A DNA stretch of 64,000 nucleotides from Siphonodentalium dalli. Its lineage: Eukaryota > Mollusca > Scaphopoda > Gadilida > Siphonodentaliidae. Where the stretch lies: the NCBI GenBank assembly GCA_032622095.1, contig CP136066.1:196962816-197026815 (forward strand), in the 5' to 3' direction. The position numbers and the translations under genes are program-made. Shown piece by piece: positions 55,695-64,000 of this stretch. The notes beneath the pieces were generated by a model that made no database searches, was not told where the DNA came from, and saw only the letters and a program-made list of their open reading frames with translations. Positions within the stretch are counted from its first letter, which is position 1; each line of letters begins with the position of its first letter.

Positions 55695-57106
55695 TCAACT
55701 AGAGTAGCCGCGAGGTCGTAAAGCCTGGAAAAGCACTGAACAAGCTTGATTTAGGTCGCTTCTGTTCGTGCAGTTCCGGTGATATCGAATTATTTGAGAT
55801 TTAATCAATCCATTGAAATGTTTTGGCGGATGGAAAGATTTACGATGAAGTAGCTGGTGAGAATCCGTTGGTTTCGTAAAAAGTTTTGTATCTAAAATGT
55901 TGCATGATGTAAATTGTGGGCCCTTAAATATTGTTAAATCAAGGAAATCAATGCTGGTTCGCGATATTGATTCTTTGAGTTTGATTGATTCGTCATGACT
56001 GTTCAAGATGTCCAAGAACACCCTAAACTCATCCAGACCATGAGTCCAAATGATAAATATGTCGTCCAAGAATCTATAATAGGCTAATGGTTGTTTATCA
56101 CATTTGGCTAGGGCGCCTTTCTCCCACTCTGCAACAAAAATTGAGGCAAAATTAGGACTAAACTTCTTGCCCATACTACAGCCGGATACCTGTAAATAAT
56201 ATCGTCCATTAAATTCAAAGTCATTCCCTTTAAGGGACAGTTCTAATAATTGAAGTATTTCATCTCCAGGTCTATGAGGATCATGGTGAAAATCAAATGC
56301 ATTCTTAATTGACTTTAATCCGGCATCGATTCCAATATTTGTATACATAGATTCCACGTCGAGACTAATTAGGTAAGCAGAAGATGGGACTTCACTTTTC
56401 GACAATTTAATGAGGAAGTCCTGCGTGTCTTTTAGCTCGGATGGCGGGTAGCAATTGGTTTCAAATAGAAATCAATAAACTCCGAAATGTGGTAGGACTC
56501 CGAGCCGACGTCAGAGATAATCGGGCGTCCGGGAGGTGTGTATGGATTAGTCCAACAGCTCAAAGGTTTATGTATTTTAGGAAGCAAATAAAATGTCCTA
56601 TTATTGGATTCAGGTTTTGCAATTAGATACTGAACATGTTTTTTCTTTAAAACGTCCTGGTCCAGCAAGCTTTTGAGAATGAGATTGAATTTTAAAACAT
56701 TGGATTTCCAAATTGGCTCATCCAATGGTTTGTAATATTTAGTGTTGCTTAATTGGCGCGTCGCTTCTAGAATGTAATTTTCTTTAGACATGATGACGAG
56801 CGAGCTGCCTTTGTCACAAGGTTTGATTACAATGTTTTTATTGCTGCGAAGGGTTTTTAGTGCAGTTCTTTCAACTTTAGTGAGGTTATCCTCGTTGTGA
56901 AATTTTGGTAAATTTGTAATGTCGGTTTTGACTAAGCCAGCGACCTCGGGAATTGAGTTGTCAATCTGGCGATCAGTGGGGGTCCACATCGAAGGTTCTT
57001 TAAATTGATCTTTTAAACCTGTCGAATTGCGAAAGAAATCAGCCATAGCTGTTACTTCCCTAAATTGCATGCTTGCTGGACCGCCGTTCATTTCCATGGC
57101 ATACAT
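55695..57106 (-). pseudogene. Penelope-like reverse transcriptase (unit B), interrupted
   Basis: It is the same sequence as the unit A RT, with the same internal frameshift near 56432. The N-terminal continuation (HAERVGLGTEIVNLVPDLSL...RYGLTFVPTPP) is at 59880-59673 on the same strand, across the foldback element. Confidence 0.9.
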
Positions 57107-57107
57107 A

Positions 57108-59674
57108 GGTCCGAATCGGCATCTCCAGTTTAGACCTAGTTTAAACTACCAGTTTAAACTGGGTTTTAGTAGTAAAACCAAGTTTTTCTCCACCGCTGGG
57201 ACCACATGGATTTGGTCGAGGCAATGCATTGTCCGGTCACGCGACCTGTTGTCGCTATATAATCTCCTAATCAGGGGATTAACCCGTGCGCTTTGAGAAA
57301 TCACGACGAATGCACGGTCTGTTGTATAGCGGTTAGATATTATCTAATATCATGAACGAACATGACTTTTGGAACTCAAAAATATCTCTTGAGGGCATGG
57401 GTGGGGGCCTGCCACAAATACCCCATAGAAACACCACCACCCCGGGGTGTACCATCCGGACGGGTGAAAATGGGGTATGGACCATTTTTGAGAACGGGAA
57501 GGATTTCGGCGAATTTGACGGCATGAATGGGTGGCTCACCCAAAATACCCGATAGAAACATCACCCCTCACCCCGGGATAACAGGGGTGTGGACCATTTT
57601 CGAGAACGGTAAGGATTTAGGCTAATTAATTTGGCAGCAGGAGTGGGTAGCACGATCAAAATACACCATAGAACCACCCCCTACCCACCCCTCACCGGGG
57701 GGGTGGGTGCCACCCGAGGAGGTGGAAATTGGGTACACCCAAATACCGAATAGAAACACCCCAACCATCACCCCGGGGAAGGGTACCTCAAATAACCCAT
57801 ATAAACACCCCACCCCTCACATCCGGGCGGGGTGGGGTGGGTTACCACCCGAGGGGTGAAGATTGGATATGAACCATGTTCGAGAACGGTAAGGATTTGA
57901 CGACAGGGGTGTGTGGCCCGCTCCAAATATCCCCTATAGACACCCTACCCTCATCCCTGGAGTATGGAGCATTTTATTCATTATTCGCAAAAACATGCCT
58001 CTGTTGGTCAATATTACGGCATGTGTATGTGGCCCGCCCCAAATACCCCATAGAAACACACCCACCCTGGGGTATGGAGCATTTTATTCATTATTCGCAA
58101 AAACATGCCTCTGTTGGTCAATATTACGGCATGTGTAGGTGGCCCGCCCCAAATACCCCATAGAAACACACCCACCCCTCACCCGGGTGTCGGAATGGGG
58201 TATGGACCGTTATCGAGAACGGTACGGATTTCGGCCAATATGACGTCATTGGTGGGCGGCCCGCCCTCAAATATAGTCCATAGAAACACCGCCACCCTCA
58301 CCACGGGTGCTTCTACCCGAGCGGGTGAAAATGGGGTCCGGGTGGGGGTTGGGGTGTTTCTATGGGGGGGATTTGGGATGTGCCATCCACCGATCTCGAA
58401 AATGGTCCATACCCCATTTCACCCCATCGGGGTGGTACCCCCGGGTGAGGGTGTTTATAGGGGGTAGTTGGAGCGGGCTACCCACACTGCTGACGTCAAA
58501 TTGACCGAAATCCTTACCGTTCTCGAAAATGGTCCATACCCCATTTTCACCTCCTGTGGTGGTTCCCCCAGCGTTCAGGGGTGGGCTGTTTCTATGAGAC
58601 ATTTGAGCGGGCCATCCATCAATGCCGTCAATTGGCCGAAATCCTTACCAGTCTCGAAAATGGTCCATATCACACGTTCACCCCCTCGGGTGGTACCCCC
58701 CCCCCCCCGGATGTGAGGGGTGGGGTGTTTCTATGGGTTATTTGGGGCGAGCCACCCACCCATACCATCAACTTGGCCGAAATCCTTACAGTTCTCCAAA
58801 ATAGTACATACTCCACCCCTCAGGGTGGCCGTTACCCTCCCCCGGGTGAAGGCTGTGGGGTCTCTGATGGGTATTTGGGAGGGCCACCAACCCATGCGTC
58901 AAATTGACCGAAAGAGACCTTTTTGTGAATAAGGAATCAGTTTCAAAAGTCATATTCGTGTCTGACGTGTCAATCTGATCAGTCCGATCCCGCCATGCTC
59001 TCAGCCGCCAAACCGACATCCGAACGAGCGAATTGCAAACAGACATATATAGCAAGAAATCATCCATCACACTGGCACATATTTTGTTAGAATTTATCTC
59101 ATAAGTACCGACATCGCCTCCCCAAATTCCACTAAGACTCTCCTACATGTACATTGAGTGACAAACGCCCGCGCATAAACGCCTCCCCCAATTCAAAATA
59201 AACACTCCCATATACGCGAAGAAACAACATCAATACTGGGCGGAAAAAATCGGCCGAATAATTAAACCCAAAAAACTAGGTTTTAGTAAAACCTGGGGTA
59301 GGGTGGTTTAACTTTGATGTTTTTTCAAAGTATATTTAAAGGTATATTTTCGAGACGAGACGTATGGTACGTATAAATCATATATACCTAAGCTTATACT
59401 GATGATTATATAGCCAATTCGTCACTAACAATTAGTAATATTACCATATCTTTATCACGTCAATAAAACCTAGTTTCAATTGAGATCGAATTCCACAAAC
59501 TTAAACTGAGTTTATCACAAAACTGGGTTTAACTACACTAAAACCCAGTTTCGCTCCCATAAAACCTAGTTTAACTACAGTAAAACCAAGTTTAAATCCT
59601 ACTTAAACCTAGTGTAAACTGGAGTTAAACCTGGTCTAGAATAAAACCTAGTCTAAACCAGAGATGCCGATTCG
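57108..59674. mobile_element. large foldback element with satellite-like inverted arms, complete
   Basis: The outer ends are inverted copies of GGTCCGAATCGGCATCTC. Inside each lies a block of AAACCTAGTTTAAACTGGG-type motifs (57127-57183 and 59460-59655). Inside these lie GC-rich tandem units, forward at about 57382-58330 and inverted at about 58345-58920, meeting at about 58335-58345. No transposase was recognised. It sits inside the Penelope-like RT coding region. The target duplication could not be fixed. Confidence 0.85.
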
Positions 59675-59880
59675 GACCACAGAGTCTGGTAAAACCAATG
59701 TTCCATCCTCCGTCTCAACCACATGTGGTGTTTCTTTGAGATCGGGTGGGGTAGGAACAAAGGTTAGACCATACCTAAGTATTGATTTCTCACCAGCGCT
59801 CAGGGAAAGGTCGGGTACAAGATTGACTATCTCGGTGCCGAGACCGACTCTTTCCGCATGGCTGATGCCCTTCTGAGGAA
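59673..59880 (-). pseudogene. Penelope-like RT, N-terminal coding piece
   Basis: The minus-strand frame reads HAERVGLGTEIVNLVPDLSL, then SAGEKSILRYGLTFVPTPP, which fits the N-terminal start of Penelope-like RTs (the region before the IKPxDKG motif). It stops at the foldback element and continues beyond it at 57106. Confidence 0.78.
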
Positions 59881-60141
59881 TTAGTTTAAATGACCTTTAA
59901 AGATGTTAGTCCATGCAGCCTTGGTAGATGCCGTCTGTGATGTCCAGTGGATGTTGTCATTCTCCACGTGAAAGTCGCGGGGGGATATTGCCTGTATGAC
60001 CTTGAGGTTCTGTGTCTGACGAGCTTGGCTGTTAATGGCACGCAGAACTTCCTGGTCCCTAGAATCTAAACTAAATGAGATATTTATTTCCTGAAAATTA
60101 AGTGTCGCATTAGGAAAAACTTTTCGGAAATTACAAACCAT
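59881..60141 (-). pseudogene. SGNH-hydrolase-like ORF fragment upstream of the Penelope-like RT
   Basis: The frame runs 86 codons to TAA with an ISPRDFHVENDNIHWT stretch. The D-x-I-H arrangement resembles the catalytic Asp-His block of SGNH/GDSL-type hydrolase domains found in some retroelement ORF1 proteins. The N-terminal half, with the nucleophile, would lie upstream where a (TA)n tract begins at 60197, so it is incomplete. It overlaps the start of the RT piece in another frame. Confidence 0.45.
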
Positions 60142-60192
60142 GTTAGTTACCCTGCTTTTAGCTGTGGTGCCTGCTGTTTTGCCTTTGTCGTT

Positions 60193-60196
<4 letters not shown>

Positions 60197-60248
<52 letters not shown>
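60197..60248 (+). repeat. (TA)n microsatellite
   Basis: About 25 TA dinucleotides, between the SGNH-like fragment and the putative pseudo-LTR. Confidence 0.95.
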
Positions 60249-60252
<4 letters not shown>

Positions 60253-60393
60253 ATATACTTTTGACTGTTCATCTGCTTATGTATAAGCGTTTGTATCATG
60301 TTCTTTATATGCCATTTGTTCATATATAGTCTTCAGTAATGGAGGATAATTAAAGATATATAATATAACTGTCATTACACTCACCGGTGCATC

Positions 60394-60488
60394 AAGTCAA
60401 TTGGTGAATTATTTGCATGTCTATCAACTCAGATTGCCTTTCACAAGACCTACATATCCAAGTCTGTTATAGTGCTGTGACTGCTTGT
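60394..60488 (-). repeat. putative pseudo-LTR segment of the Penelope-like element (5' side)
   Basis: It matches 48584-48676 and 54656-54748 (AAGTCAATTGGTGAATTATT...CACAAGACCTACATATCC) with about 90% identity by eye, in the same orientation, on the opposite side of the RT. Confidence 0.65.
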
Positions 60489-61557
60489 CATCTATATATA
60501 AACCAGTAGGATCTGTCCGGATTTTTCTCTCACACCCATGGACCGAGTTCCACCAAATATGGTGTGGTGACCCGGGGTACCCTGGCGGATGTTACACGTA
60601 CAACGGTGTTAAAAATTGGTTTTGTTAAATTGAGCAAGGAGTTCAATCTAAACAAAATAAATTAAAAACAATCTATATAACTCAAAATGTTTCAACTACC
60701 AAAATGTGCTTGAAGCGCCCAAATGGGGGGGGGGGGGGGGGGGGGGGGGGGGTAGGGCAAATTATGTGATACATTTGGAATAAAGCATTTTCAATGGTGA
60801 GGGTATTATGCTATACAGCATTAAATAAATAAAACCAGAGCTGTTTCGGTGGATCAGAGAACAACGCATATATTACCATGTGACCGGCCATGCTAATAGC
60901 CAGTGGATCGGATCCAGAAGTTTTTCTATTGAACATGTGTGACATCATCATAAATTCAATATCGTTAGATGGCATTAATTTCATAAAAGCACATGTGATA
61001 AATGCCATTATTCACCAGACTTTGGTGGGATTCATTTAAAGTTCAATCAGATTCTTAATTGAATTCCAGTTTATTAACCCTTAATAATATGCTTTTTAAG
61101 GACATTTCAATCACCACTGATCCCACCAATTCAGTTCGCCCTTTTAGTGCTATTTTAAGGAGTAATTAACTTTTCCCCAGATGAATTAATAATGATTTTT
61201 TAAAAGTCATTATCAATGCACTTTTGTGAGGCAATTTTGATGAAAGTTTGATGATAAATTAAAACAAAATACTCCAATGACCTTTTAACGGAGTTTTAAT
61301 GAAAAATCATGCAGTAGTTTATAACGGTTGTTTATTGTTAATAATGCATGCTCTGTATGTGTTATGCATGTACCATCCATCTCCTTGTGTGGAATATTTT
61401 CTACAGATTAAGAAAATCTTCTTGGTCGGTGTACCCTCTGCCACAATGGTATGTGTGTGTTGTGACTTGAAGTCTGGCACCGTGAATACATCTTTAATGT
61501 TTGTTGATATTCAATTACATGATTTGCTGTACTCCCATCCAGAGTATAGCACGGCAT
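60489..61557. other. no recognised gene; poly-G tract at 60725-60752
   Basis: A 26-28-base G run is the main feature. 60505-60590 resembles LINE 3' text with ACCAAATATGGT. Nothing else was supported. Confidence 0.5.
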
Positions 61558-61787
61558 CTAGGAATCAATCCCGATTGCGAAGAAACGTTTTTCTGTCTGT
61601 GGCCCCTCTGCTCCGCTGTTTGTGGTTAAAATACCGCAGATTGAACCCCCCTTGTAGGTGATCATGACGCATCCAGATGTTGCTGTGCAGAGTGCAGCAC
61701 AGTCCTCCATGTAGGCGGTAGGTGTATCCATCTTTGTCAGTCCAGACTGAAGGTCAGTGATGGCCGTGGATTCTTCTACTAAGATGT
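61558..61787 (-). CDS. PAN/Apple-like domain exon, 3' terminal, gene partial
   Basis: On the minus strand an acceptor (TTGTTCTTGCAG) opens about 75 codons ending in TAG. Four cysteines are spaced as DCAALC...SGCVMITY...SIC, the pattern of PAN/Apple modules, which mediate protein or carbohydrate binding in secreted proteins. The upstream exon is not visible; beyond 62092 lie a hAT-like element and LINE fragments, so it may lie outside the window. Alternatively this is a pseudogene remnant. It is unrelated to the protease gene by position and strand phase, although both look secreted. Confidence 0.6.
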
Positions 61788-62091
61788 CTGCAAGAACAAA
61801 TGTTAATACATGTAATGTCACTTGGAGTCATTGGACCGACACATATTTATATTTTTGAAGTGTTTCGGAAGTCTCAGTGGTAATGCAACAACACGTTCTG
61901 AGGCTGATGTTCAGTTAAATCAGCCAAAGTATTCACTCTTTTGATCAGAAAGAGGTACATTATACATCTAAATGTGAAATTACATTGATATATATATGCC
62001 GAGATATCGTAAGGTGGACATATTTCTTCTGATTATTGCACGAATATAACACAAATTTAATATTGTTCGCCGTTTAATGGAGTTTCATATA
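61788..62091. other. intron sequence upstream of the PAN exon
   Basis: No upstream exon was found here on the minus strand. Confidence 0.4.
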
Positions 62092-62639
62092 CAGGGACGT
62101 GGCTAGAGAGTCTCCGTTGGGGGGAATTCTAATTGCACCCCCTCCTTGAATCCGACCAAACACAAGTTTGCACAATTCCATTCGCACCCCGCTTGTACCT
62201 CAGTGCTCAGGCCTAATAGCCTATATTCATAGTTCTGTATGCGAACATTCAGATACTAGTATCTGAACCTGTATAATTGCATAAATCCTAACATCTAGTG
62301 CTCCAACTCCAGACAAATGCGCACGGCTACGGACTAGAGACGAGGACCATGGTTGTTAGTGTAAACAATATTTTATTTCTCAAAAAGGCACATAAATACA
62401 TATATAACATACACAAACATACATATGAGATAAAGGGATCTAGCAGTAAGCCTAGGCTTATTCGTGGCCATTTCCGCGATATAAAATTGCTTCATGATAT
62501 ATTTTGGTCTCGAGTGATGAATTGTCCGTTCCACAGACACCCGCGAGCATATCAGCGGCTGATCGCCGCATGTCCGACCCCCCCCCCCCCCCGGATTACA
62601 TAATTTAACTGTGAGAGCGCTCTTATTTATTTTCACTAT

Positions 62640-62990
62640 TCTTTGGATGCGATATGTATATCTGTTAGTGGTGGAACTCAGTTAAATCGTTTGGTTCTAT
62701 CTATGAATTTTTGGAGTGACATGAAAATGACTGTATTTTCACTGTACGTTGAATTAACCGACCCATTAAGTAAAGTGTCCACATTTAATGTCATAATAGG
62801 ACACACAAAACAGTCATCTCTCTCTTTTTTGTAAATTGGACGGTGAAGTAAAAAATGTTCGGCGGTCTCTAGTTCCCCACAATCGCAGAATGGATTATTA
62901 TTTAGGTGGTTACAAAACAGATCATATTTCAAGTTACTGCAGTAGGTTCTCAGACGACAGTGGTAGATTTGACTTGGTCTTGTAAACGTT
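62640..62990 (-). pseudogene. LINE C-terminal relic, copy x
   Basis: The minus frame reads LRTYCSNLKYDLFCNHLNNN then PFCDCGELETAEHFLL, the C-terminal zinc-knuckle-like region of many LINE polyproteins, and ends near 62678 with IFMSLQKFIDRTKRFN. It is 5' truncated. Confidence 0.78.
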
Positions 62991-63599
62991 GTATAACAAT
63001 ATGATGGTATGCTATTGTGATTTTTGGAGATATATCTCTTAGTGTAAACATATTTTATTCTCTAAATCATGCACATGAATTAACAAGCTAATGGTACAAG
63101 TATAACATAAAGACAATTTTATTAGAGAATGGGATTTGGCAGAAAGCATGATGCTTATATCAGCCATGTCCCCATCTTTAGCATTCACAGGTGGTGTCTT
63201 TATTGATTATTCATAATGTTCTTTTCCCAGTTAGATTTTGCTTTCATGTTCAATGTTTCTATCTTATTGGCTTTGTCAGCCATCTGGGGCATAGACTGTC
63301 AAACAGTAACTCATCATGAGTCACTGCTGGGCAGTCCATGCATCAGATGACCGGAATTGTTACATGTATGTGACCTGACCCCAGACCTCACCCCATCATT
63401 TTCTAATAATTTTAGCTCAAAGTTCAAGTTTCGAAATCAAAACGACAAGAGAGTTGTGTCTTATAGTATTACGAGCAAAATATAATACATGTATACTGAA
63501 ATATATGATATTTTTCCACTTTTCTAAGTTATACTGTATAATTGGTAACTTCGATTTCTAGTTTTCACACGTTCACGTTGTTTCATAGAGGCAGAATGT

Positions 63600-63889
63600 T
63601 TTATTTATTTATAAAGTTTATTTATAAAGTTAGCGACTTAGGAAAAGTTCAATTTGGAAATCGTTTAGATAAAATTATGAATTTTTGGACCCTCATAAAT
63701 AAATCTATATTCTCTTCCAATGATAGTTTGTGGCTTCCATGTAGCAAGGTTGTTACTCCTGGTCTTGTTATTAATTATCTCTTGAATTCTGATACTGTGT
63801 CACAACTTTTCGCTTCTGGTGGAAGGCTATTCCATAGTTTTGCGGTGGCTGGCAGGAATGAATTTTCATATCTTGTCGCAAAAAAAAAC
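63600..63889 (-). pseudogene. LINE C-terminal relic, copy y
   Basis: The minus frame reads FFFATRYENSFLPATAKLWN then SLPPEAKSC, the stretch that precedes the zinc knuckle in the same kind of LINE. Past a stop it reads NIDLFMRVQKFIILSKRF, resembling the end of copy x, so the two belong to one family and copy y carries an internal deletion. Confidence 0.75.
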
Positions 63890-64000
63890 CCATTGTTGTT
63901 TGGCCCGGTGTGAGATAATTTTGAAAAATAAGCAAGAAAATCGCAAAATCCTAGCACCTGGACTGGCCTCAAGCTATCCTAGTGTTGGAAATTTCAAACC

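Larger units (their letters stand above)
54656..57108 (-). mobile_element. Penelope-like element, unit B copy, 3' part (5' part continues at 59673-60488)
   Basis: It is colinear with 48584-51036. In unit B the true 5' portion survives on the far side of the foldback element, so this is the parental copy. Confidence 0.88.
52560..58632. repeat. 6.07-kb tandem duplication, unit B
   Basis: The right end continues without a break into the rest of the foldback element and the 5' part of the Penelope-like element. The left part of unit A continues into the LINE. This shows that the original locus was LINE - Penelope - foldback and that the duplication cut the LINE and the foldback. Confidence 0.95.
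62358..63889 (-). mobile_element. two 5'-truncated LINE copies inserted in the hAT-like element
   Basis: The flanks CCATGGTTGTT (62347-62357) and CCATTGTTGTT (63890-63900) look like an 11-bp target duplication with one change. Two LINE 3' ends (TTAGTGTAAACA-type) occur at 62355 and 63043, so one 5'-truncated copy follows another. Confidence 0.72.
62092..64000 (+). mobile_element. hAT-like element, second copy, split by LINE fragments, runs off the window
   Basis: It begins CAGGGACGTGGC at 62092, as at 36464. It matches that copy to 62357, then resumes at 63890 (GTTTGGCCCGGTGTGAG) and continues to the window edge with TTGGAAATTTCAAACC. Confidence 0.8.

Overview
This is animal (eukaryotic) DNA: AT-rich, with a six-exon intron-split gene, GT-AG splice sites, and very dense transposable-element debris. 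The LINE C-terminal zinc-knuckle types, a Penelope-like element and the G/C-run-ended tandem-repeat element near 29 kb fit a marine invertebrate, most likely a lophotrochozoan such as a mollusc. That placement rests on general resemblance and cannot be settled from this window.

One complete host gene is visible. It is a secreted chymotrypsin-fold (S1) serine protease on the minus strand, 37792 to 17529, in six exons that join in phase to 283 codons plus stop. It has a signal peptide, an R|IIGG activation site, the His/Asp/Ser triad and four predicted disulfide pairs. The S1 pocket is not trypsin-like (Gly189, Gly216, Ser226 in chymotrypsin numbering). A TATA-like box lies 58-65 bp upstream of the ATG and an AATAAA lies about 90 bp after the stop. 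The roughly 20 kb of intron is packed with mobile elements. A second host exon, a PAN/Apple-like domain ending in a stop, lies at 61787-61558 (minus).

The rest is repeats. 1-6634 is a near-identical copy of 38871-42857, so the protease gene lies between two copies of a segmental duplication. Copy 1 carries a 2839-bp insertion that is absent, as a clean empty site, from copy 2. 43.1-48.0 kb is a decayed LINE whose ORF1 is broken by a TTAA-flanked palindromic MITE. 46491-52559 is tandemly duplicated as 52560-58632 (about 6.07 kb); the unit carries the LINE 3' half, a Penelope-like element (RT plus GIY-YIG, minus strand) and the left arm of a large foldback element. In the right-hand copy the foldback element is complete and splits the Penelope-like RT gene; the missing N-terminal RT piece and an SGNH-like upstream ORF appear on its far side (59.7-60.1 kb).

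The most distinctive signal is a family of composite palindromic elements. A pair of about 69-bp near-perfect palindromes (GCCAATGCATTCTC...TATATATGCGAG...), placed as mirror images, sits inside two otherwise unrelated terminal-inverted-repeat elements. One is a TTAA-target family (seven copies), the other a family ending in ATGTGACCCGCC (two copies). Diverged remnants occur elsewhere. Other TIR families include a second TTAA family, a hAT-like family with 8-bp target duplications, a family with 5-bp TATGT duplications and several more. No CRISPR array, rRNA or convincing tRNA gene was seen.
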